A stretch of 64,000 bases of DNA, taken from positions 1 through 64,000 of the forward strand of contig JAIVFH010000034.1 of the NCBI GenBank assembly GCA_025765595.1, written 5' to 3'. The first letter of the stretch is position 1; each line of letters begins with the position of its first letter. Below the pieces are notes generated by a model, which searched no databases, had not been told where the DNA came from, and was given only the letters and a program-made list of their open reading frames with translations. The stretch is from Obelidium mucronatum (taxonomy: Eukaryota > Chytridiomycota > Chytridiomycetes > Chytridiales > Chytriomycetaceae). The position numbers were made by a program, and so were the translations under genes. Of the stretch, positions 55,469 through 64,000 are shown piece by piece.

Positions 55469-58316
55469 TCACACAGTTGGATAAACCACATCACCAGCCC
55501 CATGGGTCTTGTTGTTGTTGTCAGAATACCCAACACGTGCAGCACCTTCCTCCTCAACCGCCTCTTCCTTCACCTTCACCACCGGCGACTCAACAAGATT
55601 CTCAAACAACTTTGATTTTCGTACAGACGGGGTATTCGTCTTTGAATCAAACACAATCGAACCCGGAATCACACTTCCACTACCACCACTCTGTTTCGTA
55701 GAACCACCACCATCAACATTTCGAAACGAGCGGCCATTCCCACCACCGCCCCCATTCCCAAAACCATCATTGTCCTCATCAAAACCACCACCACCACCAC
55801 CACTAGGACCCACCATTCTCCTCTTTTTCGGACTCAACGCAAAACTCCCAATCCACTGCCACACACAATCCTCCTCCCCTCCCAACTCCATCACAGTCTC
55901 ACGCACACACGCATTCTTTAAAACAAGCGCACAACACCGCTTCCAAATCTTGTCCCGCGTGTATTCATCCGAAACCGTCCACCGCGTGTGCCCTTGCGCG
56001 TCAAGCACCGGCGCGTACCCATAGGCGTCGAGCTGGAGAAGCGCGGCTGGCGGGGATCCAGTTGATGATCCTGTTGCTGCTGCCGTGCCAGCGGCGCCGG
56101 CGCCGGCGGCGGATCGGCCGTTTTTCTTGGTGGTTGCAGCGGCGGCGGCTGCAGCCCGACCACCAACGGCTGCACTCACCGTAAGGAAATGGTCACGCAC
56201 CATTGCAACACTCAACCCAGGTACAGGATGTCTCAAAGGATCCACGCGGTGGTTTTCTGATTCGCTGTGCAAGCATTCCAGAATATCTTCAACGAGGGTC
56301 GAGACAACGTGTGTGTCGCGGCGTTCGGCTGCGGAATGAAAGTAGTAGATGGTTCCGGATGTGAGTGCGATGGCTGTGAGAATGATTTGGAGGTAGTATT
56401 TTTGGGCTTGTTGGCGGAGAGTGAGGCGTATGTGGCAGGAGAAGGAGTATGTGGGCGGACTGGATGAAACCAAGAGGCGGTGGCGACCGGTTTCGTCGAC
56501 GGTTGTTGTTAGGATGGGGTTGAGGTGGCTTGGTTGCTGCTGTTGTTGCTGTTGCTGCTGTTGTGGCGCTGTGGAATAGTCTGCACTCTCAGACCCTGTC
56601 AAGACACGATGATACAAGAGCGCCCAGTACTCCTCAAACTTTTCATCTGACCACTTTGACCCAATCAAGAGACGAAGCTGTCGCTTTCCAGCAGACACTG
56701 GCATCCCAATAGGTTCAAGAGTTCGCGAGTTTCGTGACATTACCAATTCCTCCGGAGTCATATCGGCGTCGAACTGAGTTTCTCTGCAAGCCATATGTCC
56801 GTTCCACTTTCTAACAATATCATTTCTAATAGAAGAGGTATCCAAAAAAAAAAGAGAGTTAGATGAAGCATTGCACAAGAAAAATAAAAAGACAAGAAAA
56901 AGAAAAGAAAAAGAAAAAGAAGCAGAAAAAGAAAAAGAAAAAGAAAAAGAAAAGAAGCAGAAAAAGAAGCAGAAAAAGAAAAAAAAGACAAAAAAAAAAC
57001 CACAACAAAACTTACAAATACGCCAACAAATTATCAACCTGATTCAACTTCTTAGCCAACACCTTCAACCCAACCTTATCCTCCACACAAACCACACCCG
57101 ACACACTCTCCCAAAACAAAAACTCCCATCCATCAAACCCAACAAACCGCGATTGACGATGATGCTTCTTTAATACAGAGTCTACAGTCCTCGCGAAAAA
57201 AGTCTTGTGTGATACAACGTGATCTGGTTTCAAACACGAAACCACTTGTTTATCCAAACATACGGCATTTGGCGGGCATTCACGAGATAAAGGAACAAGG
57301 TGGGTGAACAACAGTGTGTCGACGGTGGGAGAGTTTGTAATGTTGAATAGTGGTGCGGGTGTGCCGTGGGGGCGGTAGGATACGTTTGTGGACCAGTAGT
57401 ATGCAAATGTGGCAAAGTAGGATCCAAGGAGGAGGAAGGACAAAATAAAGAGGGCAAGCAGGCCTGGGTTTTGTATCTGGATTGCATTCTTTTTTTGTAG
57501 TCTTTGCTGCTTTTTGGAAGGTTGCTGTTGCTTGAAGTCCTTGGATGAGATTGGCGTGAAGGGGCGACCTGGCGTGAAGGAAGAAGGACTGACGCGTCCC
57601 TTTTTCATGGTAGAATCGGGAATAAAGGTGGATGATGCAGGGGTTGGGGGTGATAGATTTGATGAAGGGTTTAGGCCTGGTGCCAAAGTATCCCACGATA
57701 ATGCTTCTTCCTCCTCCTCCTCGTCATTGTCCTCATCCTCGCTTTCAAATTCATACTGATCCAAAATATCAGTATTTGAAGGAGACGCTGGCTCTAGTTC
57801 CTCTTGTTTGTCCTCTTCGTCTTCGTCTTCTTCCTGTTGAATGGGGACAGGCGGTGGTGGCTTTGGAGAAAACAGGGCCCTTGTTGTCGCAAAGTCCGGA
57901 AGAGACTTTTTTGGAGTTGCTAGGGCTTCAAAGTCAATAAAAGACGCGCGGACATTTGAGTCTTGTTTAGTTGCAGATGAGGGATGCTGCTGCTTGGTTG
58001 TAGTAGTTGCAGGTGAGTGGACAACAGAGTCTCTGGTTCTGCCTCTGTTGCTGTCCTTGTCCTTATCCTTGTCTCTGGCTCTAATGAGCGGCTCAATGTG
58101 CTCCTGGAACAAGTCCAAGTAGGCCTGCTTCTTCATTCGAGTCATTGGCAGAATGACACCAGCACTGGACAAGACCGAAATCAGCTGGTCGATTGTCTGA
58201 TCTTTGGCACTAAAGGAGCTGTTGATTTGGTCTGGAAGCTGCAGTTTCTTGCTCTTTCGAGCTGAAGTTGGAAGCATTGCGTTGGTTTTGGAGGGTGTCG
58301 TGTTGGCAGACAACAT
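55469..58316 (-). CDS. Inner nuclear membrane protein, Src1/Heh2/MAN1 family
   Basis: Two exons (57016-58316 and 55469-56825) give 885 residues. An N-terminal HeH/LEM-like motif is seen at ~38-75 (IDQLISVLSSAGVILPMTRMKK, YLDLFQEHI). An acidic Ser/Pro linker follows, then TM1 (LLALFILSFLLLGSYFATFAYYW), a lumenal domain with Cys residues (RECPPNAVCL ... VSCLKP), TM2 (YYLQIILTAIALTSGTIYYF) and the MSC (Man1-Src1 C-terminal) domain with the helical RDKIWKRCCALVLKNACVRE and VWQWIG. Late Gly runs occur. The protein tethers chromatin to the nuclear envelope and contacts nuclear pores and ESCRT in yeast. The intron is strongly pyrimidine-rich on the coding strand. Confidence 0.85.
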
Positions 58317-58437
58317 TTATTTAATAAAAGGAAAACAAAACTTATTGATACTATTAATATTATTTATTTCATTTTAGTATTCTACTTATGTATACTTAAA
58401 TACTATAGAAGTAGTATCTATATACTATAGTTGAATA

Positions 58438-59256
58438 TCACAGATGCGTCAAGGGCGGCGGATTAAGCAAGTCTTCATACGTGCCGACGGGGGCATACGC
58501 GCCCGGAAATTCCCAGTTGTACAGCAGGCCGCCGAGGTCGGCCAGATGCGACTGTTCGCCGTTGACTTCCGCCTTCCACGCGCCGCTCGCGGCATCGGTC
58601 CTTGTCAGCTTGCAGAAGGTGGCGACGCCGGCGACGACGGGCGCGTTGCTCCACGCGAGCAGGCCGCGCACAGCGGCAATGACGCCCGCGGCGTGCGTCG
58701 CAATCAGCACGTCGCCGTCGCCGGCGCGGCCCGCGGCGTCCAGCCGCGCAACAAGCGCGCGCACGACGGCAGCAAAGCGCGCGTGGATCTGCGCCGGCGT
58801 CTCCGTGCCGACGGCGCGCACCAGCGGCTCGTACGCCGCGTCGATCTCGCCCGCGCCGCTGCCGATGCGCAGCGCCAGCCCCGCCGCAACCTCCGCGGGC
58901 GACGGCGCGTCGACGTGCGCCGCCGCCGCGCCCGGCTTGAACCACTCGCCGACGCCGGGCTCGATGCGGATCGCCAGCCCGAGCGCCGCCGCTGCCGGCT
59001 GCGCCGTCTGCACGCAGCGGCTGAACGGCGACGAGAACACGTGGCGGATGCGGTGCTCGCCGCGCCGCCCGCCAAGAAACGCCCCGAGCGCCGCCGCCTG
59101 CTGCAGCCCCGCCTCGCTCAGCGGCGGGTCCTGGACGCGCCCCGTCGGGCTTACAAAGTGCGCAGACACAAAGTCCTGGCGGATCCCGTGCCGCAGGATA
59201 TACACACTGCGCGGTCGGGGGGTCATTGGCTGCGCCTCTTTATTATCTAATGACAT
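58438..59256 (-). CDS. Histidine phosphatase (phosphoglycerate-mutase-like)
   Basis: A single-exon, GC-rich frame; from the ATG at 59256 it gives 272 residues. The catalytic RHG lies in YILRHGIRQDF (~20), then DPPLSEAGLQQA, HVFSSPFSRCVQTAQ with the second Arg, and the second catalytic His in IATHAAGV (~190). A Trp-containing loop (GEWFKPG) is similar to UBASH3/Tos4-region phosphatases of the eukaryotic branch. Substrate unknown. The frame is extreme in G+C, unlike the AT-rich flanks, and produces long shadow frames on the other strand. Confidence 0.8.
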   Translation of the reverse strand: MSLDNKEAQPMTPRPRSVYILRHGIRQDFVSAHFVSPTGRVQDPPLSEAGLQQAAALGAFLGGRRGEHRIRHVFSSPFSRCVQTAQPAAAALGLAIRIEPGVGEWFKPGAAAAHVDAPSPAEVAAGLALRIGSGAGEIDAAYEPLVRAVGTETPAQIHARFAAVVRALVARLDAAGRAGDGDVLIATHAAGVIAAVRGLLAWSNAPVVAGVATFCKLTRTDAASGAWKAEVNGEQSHLADLGGLLYNWEFPGAYAPVGTYEDLLNPPPLTHL

Positions 59257-59296
59257 GTTGTATAAATCAATGGCAAGAAAAGTGTACACAGGCACA

Positions 59297-59612
59297 TCTT
59301 GTCATTCAAGCGTAATAAAAATAATAAAAATCCTTGACTTGCAGTCCTTTCGCCGGATCAGCAAGAGCAAAGTTGTAGCAATGAACCAGATTGGCCCACG
59401 ACAAGCTTGATTTCCTTCCATCAACACAAGTGCTTCACCAGGACTGATTCAAAAATAGTAGATACAAAAACTTGTCCTGAATTGATCTCAAGTGGTTTTA
59501 ACCATTTTTGAATGCCATGTCCAAAAGGAAGATCGGTACACCCAAAACTCAGTCTTTCCACGACAATTCCGCAAGCTGATTGGGCTGAATCAACATAAAC
59601 AATGCTGAGCCT
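59297..59612 (-). pseudogene. Cytochrome P450 pseudogene (C-terminal remnant)
   Basis: On the minus strand, two fragments match the complete P450 at 61883-63726. First, about 59612-59490: IQPNQLAELSWKD, then after a deletion LPFGHGIQKW, with the donor position conserved. Second, about 59455-59297: PGEALVLME, a frameshift, then NLVHCYNFALADPAKGLQVKD, matching the heme exon. Stops and frame breaks occur in both. It is a dead copy about 2.3 kb from its intact relative. Confidence 0.7.
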
Positions 59613-60802
59613 TTTTTGTTATGTATATTTGCCTAACACAAAAGCTCTTTGAGCCATTCAAGCATTTGTCTTTGTTTGTTTTGAACACAACTCTCCTCAT
59701 TTCACATGCAACCCCTGAAAACAACTATACATAAAAGGGACACTTGAATCACACATTTCCCAGAAAAAGAAAATTTACTTGATACTAATTCCGACTTCAT
59801 CTTAATTTTTGTTAAGGAACCCCCAGCCCCAACGTGTGAAGGAGGCTCCATTTGCCAAAAGGTCCAGATGTCTAGAGCACATGTCCATCAAAGCAGCAGT
59901 ACTGAAGGGCTGGCTCTGCAAAAACCTGTAGATTTGGAATCATAGCTTTTTTACATGTGAATAGCAGATGACCCAGTTCTCAAAACTTGAAGCTGTTTTG
60001 TTTTACAGGTTAGAGTGTTTTAATTTTTTTTTTCTCCTCTATAGAATCTAATTTTTTTTTCCTTGTGTATAAGTCAGTATGCCACTTTCTTTGTTGTGAT
60101 ATTTCAGTTCAACAAGAACACATACCTTGGGGGAGTTTCTTGTTGTAGCGTTCAACTGGATGGCACATGTAGCAAAGAAAAAGCAAAAGGGTGACATAAT
60201 TAATCCAGATATTTAGCTGGTGTTGATGGATTATGTCCTGATTGTGGAAGTTATTGTCGTATTAGTATGACTAATACGCCCCTGGGCTGTTAGCGGAGCT
60301 ATTATTATTATCTTTATTATTATTATCCTATTTCCCGCCCTATTTCAGTTCAACAAGAACACATACCTTGGGGGAGTTTCTTGTAGCGTTCAACTGGATG
60401 GCACATGTAGCAAAGAAAAAGCAAAAGGGTGACATAATTAATCCAGATATTTAGCTGGATCGTGTCCTGATTGTGGAAGTTGATGAGAATCGACACAATC
60501 AAATCACTTGATTCATGGCTTTGAGAAGACGCTGTAAAGATTAGTGACTCTGGAGCAGGAACTGACCCAAGGATGCATCCAGCTAAACCAACATTACATT
60601 TTCAGGGGTGTTGTGGTGTAATGGCTTGTATTCTTCCCATACTTGGGGCACCATCACAACCTGAATGAATGAAGAATGCATTTGATTTAAAATAAACAGA
60701 TAACAGAATTGTGAACCTTGATTTACTACAAAATATTTTTTCTTTTCATTTCTTGGCAATGTTTATGCCTTGCCAAGATACACTTTTACAAACACCAAGT
60801 AA
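59613..60802. other. Non-coding spacer with a duplicated block
   Basis: No supported gene. A ~145-bp block (ATTTCAGTTCAACAAGAACA ... ATTGTGGAAGTT) occurs at 60101-60253 and 60342-60482, differing by small indels. Between them is a perfect 9-bp inverted repeat, CGTATTAGT-ATG-ACTAATACG (60258-60278), and an ATT microsatellite (60300-60330). Composition is A/T-rich. Confidence 0.6.
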
Positions 60803-61567
60803 TCACTGAAGCTTTGCAGTTGTTCTTCCGGGGTAAACGTCATCGTACTTTTGGATGACCCATTCTTCGTTCTCGGCAATGGTATACATTTCCTTAACAG
60901 TTTCATCCCTTAAGACGCGGTCAAAGTATTCTTTTGCCAGTGGAAACTCGACGGGATCAATGTGCACTGAATACGTCAAGAAACGCGTCACGATGGGAAA
61001 GTACATTGCGTCGACGGCAGTAAACTCGCCAAACAGCCACCCGTCGTCGATCGCGTTGCCGGACTTGACGAGCGCGACTTGGTTCGCACGCAGCCGCTGC
61101 CACAGCGCACACAGGCTGCGGATGTCGGCGGTCGTGGCGTCCGACCACGGCGGCGGGGCGGCAAAGCGCGCGCGCAGATTGCACGGCATGGCGGCGCGCA
61201 CGGCGCCGAAGCCGGCGTGCATCTCGGCGGCGGCGGCGCGGGCGAGCGCGCGCTGCACGGGGTCTGCGGGCCAAGCGCGCACGCCGAGCACGGCGGCATC
61301 CGCGAGCGTCTCGATGATCGCGAGCGAGTCTGCGACCAGCACCGCGCCGCCGTCCGCGAGCGCGAGCTGCAGCGCCGGCAGACACCCCGTCGGCGTGAGC
61401 GCCTTGGCCGCCGCCGCGGACGCCCCGTCGCTGAGGTTGAAGGCGCGGACTGCGACGCCGGCGCCTGCGAGCTTGTGCTTGCGGACAAAGAACAGCGGCC
61501 GCAGCGACCACGACGAGTAGTTCTGGTTGAACACGAGGAGCGTGTGGTTGGTGCCAAGCGTAGCCAT
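60803..61567 (-). CDS. Glutathione S-transferase-like protein
   Basis: A single-exon frame; the start MATLGTN at 61567 gives 254 residues. The N-terminal thioredoxin-like part is LLVFNQNYSSWSLRPLFFVRKH with a Ser cluster of the zeta/GstA-like type, then CLPALQLALADGGAVLVADSLAIIETLAD, which includes the glutathione-binding Asp-Ser. The helical C-terminal part has GWLFGEFTAVDAMYFPIVTRF, the GST N-capping region. GC content is very high in codons for the N-terminal two thirds. The plus-strand frame there is a shadow. The stop lies in AT-rich sequence. Likely detoxification; close in kind to bacterial YfcF/maleylacetoacetate-isomerase-like GSTs. Confidence 0.8.
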   Translation of the reverse strand: MATLGTNHTLLVFNQNYSSWSLRPLFFVRKHKLAGAGVAVRAFNLSDGASAAAAKALTPTGCLPALQLALADGGAVLVADSLAIIETLADAAVLGVRAWPADPVQRALARAAAAEMHAGFGAVRAAMPCNLRARFAAPPPWSDATTADIRSLCALWQRLRANQVALVKSGNAIDDGWLFGEFTAVDAMYFPIVTRFLTYSVHIDPVEFPLAKEYFDRVLRDETVKEMYTIAENEEWVIQKYDDVYPGRTTAKLQ

Positions 61568-61685
61568 TTCGGTTTCAAATTGATTTCGAATGGATTTCGA
61601 ATCCACTCCGGAAAGAATTAAAATACGCCACCGGAACGGAAACAAAAACAATCAAAAGAATATAAGTAATAACATCCACTCACAC

Positions 61686-61757
61686 AGGTCGTACCCGGAT
61701 TCGAACCGGGGTTACGGGTATCAGAAACCCGGGTGCTGACCGCTACACTATACAACC
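61686..61757 (-). tRNA. tRNA-Gln (CUG)
   Basis: A 72-base minus-strand cloverleaf. The acceptor GGTTGTA pairs with TACGACC (one G-T). The D-arm contains GTGTAGCGGTCAGCAC; the anticodon stem CGGGT/ACCCG encloses loop TTCTGAT, with anticodon CTG; the T-arm CCCGG-TTCGAAT-CCGGG matches the B box. No intron. A short T-run (A-run on the plus strand near 61645) could terminate Pol III. It lies between the GST start and the P450 3' end. Confidence 0.92.
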
Positions 61758-61882
61758 ACACGTCATCTGCTATCGATACGGCCAACAAGATGTATTTGCC
61801 ACTGTGTATTCTCAGAAGGGAAATGACTAAAAGAGGGAAAAGCAATTCTTTCCTTTTCTGTGTCACGTCCAGTGGTGCAACT

Positions 61883-63726
61883 TCACTCTCTACGACTGAA
61901 AAACACTGGGAGATCTTGACATTCAAGAGTCAAGGAGTCCTTGATCTTGAGTCCTTTCGATGGATCAGCAAGCACAAACTTGTAGCGGCGAATCAGGTTT
62001 CCCATGACAAGTTTCATTTCCATCAACGCAAGAGCTTCGCCTGGGCTTTTTGGAGGAAAAAAAAAAAGAAGACGAAAACAAAAAAACGCGTTCTCAGAAT
62101 AATTTTATCTCATAATGATTTTTTTAGTTACCATTTTCGATTGCCGTGGCCAAATGGGAGATGAGCGAATCCAAAGCCCAGCGGTCCTCCAAGATCCTTG
62201 TGGACAAGAAAACGTGAAGGATCAAAAACAAGAGGATCTTTCCAGGACGATTCAGCGTGCTGGTTGGGCTGGATCGCAACAAAAACCATTGACCCCTTCT
62301 TCAGTGTATATTCACCGACAACAAAATCCTCGTGGATTGCTCGTTGCGTCATTTGAACAACAGCGTGCAATCTTGAAGTTTCATGGATGGCAGCCTCCAA
62401 TAATTTCAGCTTTCCAACGTTTTCAAACGTCAATTCTCCGTCAGAACCCACAAATTCCACAATTTCGTCATGGATTTTATCCGCAATAGCCGGATTGCGA
62501 GCCAATTCATACGTCAGAAAGCACATTGTATTGCTGCTTGTATCCGTCCCCCCACCAATCGTTTCCTTAACCAGACCCAGAGTTTCTTGAATCCAAGTGG
62601 CAGAATTTTCCGACGCTTGACAAGCCCGAATCAAAATCGATGCAAGATCTGCATGTTCAGATACAGCACTCATTTCACCACTGCACTCCATCTGCTCCTT
62701 CTTTTGCTTAATCAGCCCCATAACACAATCATCCCATCTCTCAATCTCTTGCTTGTGTTGGTACGCCGTTCCAGAAAACCCAGGCACCCATTTGCACAAC
62801 ACCATCGGAGTAATCAAGTAAAACATGATCGCCTCCATCATCTTGTGCACGTGTTCCAAAACAACATTGTTTGGTTGTGGCACCCCCGTCAACAAAGATC
62901 CCAAATACCCTTCTGCAGCGTGTTGGTTTTCAGAAAAGATTATATCCATAATCACGTCCAAAGAAATGGACCCAAACATGCGATTCACCAAAACAGGCGT
63001 TTTGGATTCATCTAGTTTATCGAGGTCGGAGAATAGGGGGCTCATGTACTCGTTGATTTTGGGGGCGAGGCTTGCAATGAATTTGGGGCGGCCCACGCTT
63101 TCAACCAAGATTTTACGTGATCTCTTCCAGGACTCGACATTCGCGTTTAATAAAAGCCCGCATTCGTGACTGTTGAGGGCTTTTAGAGCTATGGGAATAA
63201 AATACTGGTTACTTTCCAAATAGAACAAAACAAGAGAGCGAGAAAGGAAAGAAAAGAAAGAAAAAAAAAAGCCATAAAGAAAAAAGCAAGCAAACACAAA
63301 TTTTTTGAAAAATAAAAATAAAATAAAATAAAAAATAAAAAAAACCTTCAGGATCGGCATATCTCGTATTCAAGTGACTCGAAGTGAGGACTTTCTTGGC
63401 AAACTCTGGTCCACGGACAACGTAGATGGAAAATCCAATCGATCTCGCTTCCACCACGTTCGTTTGGATTCCGTCAAAAAGCTTTTGAAGGTACACTTGC
63501 GGTCCTTCCATAAGAACGTGGATATGTCCAAGGACGGGGATTCCGTGCGCTGCGAGTGGGGGCGAGTCTGTTTTTTTTTTGTGGTGTCAAAAAACTTGGA
63601 ATAAAAGGCCATCGGATGATAAGAAAGAAAACCTTTCTGTCGCGTGGATTTAAGCCCCCAGGCGGCGACTGCGAGGACCGCGATTGTTGCCGACGCGATG
63701 GGAAGCAGTTGGTTTGAGTCAATCAT
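61883..63726 (-). CDS. Cytochrome P450 monooxygenase
   Basis: Four exons (63633-63726, 63346-63567, 62132-63188, 61883-62045) give 511 residues. An N-terminal membrane anchor (LLPIASATIAVLAVAAWGL) is followed by HGIPVLGH, I-helix GGGTDTS, ExxR as HETSR, the PERF-like FDPSRF and the heme motif FGHGNRKC-PGEALA. The heme-binding Cys codon is split by the last intron (TG|C), so it only appears after splicing. The protein should sit on the ER and hydroxylate a small lipophilic substrate. A neighbouring copy lies downstream in the array and a dead copy 2.3 kb away, so it is a local duplication cluster. The family assignment below P450 is unclear. Confidence 0.9.
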
Positions 63727-63782
63727 TTATTTTGTGTTCTTACTAAAAAAAAAAATCATGGTGCCCGATCGGCGTTCTTCTG

Positions 63783-63943
63783 CTATCGTTTTCTGAAAAA
63801 AACAGACAATTCTCGACATTCCAACACCAAACTGTCTTTCATTGCCAAAATCTGGTTGGGATCTTCCAGTTGAAAAGTGTATCGACGAATCAGGTTGGCC
63901 ATGATGAGTTTCATTTCACTGAGAGCAAGAGCTTCCCCTGGAC
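63783..63943 (-). CDS. Cytochrome P450, last exon of a second gene (partial)
   Basis: The 3' exon of a P450 gene that continues beyond the window. From the acceptor TTGGACAG the exon begins with the third base of the heme Cys codon (TG|T) followed by PGEALALSEMKLIMANLIRRY and ends ECRELSVFFRKR. It is about 60% identical by eye to the last exon of the complete P450, with the intron at the same position, so the two are tandem paralogs. Only 56 bp separate its stop from the start codon of the complete gene. Confidence 0.85.
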
Positions 63944-64000
63944 TGTCCAAAAAAAAAAATTTTGTGTTAGCGATTCGCAAGAATTCCCGAATTTAATTGT

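Noticed and set aside
56871..57173. Lys/Glu-rich plus-strand protein
   Set aside because: Complement of the pyrimidine-rich intron of the Src1/MAN1 gene.
58444..59410. Long plus-strand frames opposite the histidine phosphatase
   Set aside because: They are shadows caused by extreme GC content; the minus strand carries the catalytic motifs RHG and ATHAAGV.
60258..60278. Rolling-circle (Rep) viral-type origin hairpin
   Set aside because: The loop is only ATG and lacks the nonanucleotide nick site; no Rep gene is nearby.
60855..61621. Arg/Ala-rich plus-strand and extra minus-strand frames over the second GST
   Set aside because: Composition artefacts; no domain, while the chosen frame has GST signatures.

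Overview
The window reads as nuclear DNA of an early-diverging, zoosporic fungus, most likely a chytrid. Genes carry many short spliceosomal introns. Fungal core genes are present (SPT3 of SAGA, a Src1/MAN1-type inner nuclear membrane protein, a PAS-kinase-like Ser/Thr kinase, fungal-type GSTs). They sit beside genes typical of zoosporic lineages rather than Dikarya: guanylyl cyclases and a rhodopsin-class GPCR. Glutamine, asparagine, threonine and glycine homopolymers are frequent. The species is inference; no rRNA or marker gene is present.

Layout. 1-14.9 kb is a transposon graveyard. It holds a T-rich tract, a Mutator-like (MULE) element with a Ulp1-type protease and an intact 795-residue transposase, and a Helitron-type helicase gene broken by a short element (R1). 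R1 occurs twice in opposite orientation plus one end fragment, and one copy carries a nested 662-bp MITE. A 445-bp MITE and a PIF/Harbinger-like transposase remnant follow. 15.3-23.7 kb holds three head-to-tail paralogous genes for soluble proteins made of a long coiled coil followed by a class III cyclase domain with guanylyl-cyclase specificity residues; a decayed 3' end of a fourth copy lies just beyond.

25.4-38 kb holds a PHOSPHO1-like phosphatase, a SET protein, a class A GPCR, the catalytic subunit of Rab3GAP, an SH3-septin-like fusion, SPT3, a maltose O-acetyltransferase and a GST with a GC-AG intron. 38-49.5 kb holds two long low-complexity proteins of unknown function, a PAS-kinase-like kinase, a mitochondrial carrier and a four-helix membrane protein. 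49.5-64 kb holds a 1,490-residue membrane hybrid histidine kinase whose kinase core looks dead while both receiver domains look intact, the Src1/MAN1 protein, a histidine phosphatase, a second GST, a tRNA-Gln and a tandem P450 cluster (one pseudogene, one complete gene, one gene running off the end).

For seven multi-exon genes (Rab3GAP, SH3-septin, SPT3, PAS kinase, histidine kinase, Src1, P450) the exon junctions I propose give coding lengths divisible by three with conserved motifs on both sides, so those models are firm. The most notable content is sensory: three cytosolic guanylyl cyclases, a GPCR and a pseudokinase-like two-receiver protein within 40 kb. A functional link between them is speculation. 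The strongest candidate for an undescribed system is the cyclase array; the SH3-septin and the pseudo-histidine kinase come next.
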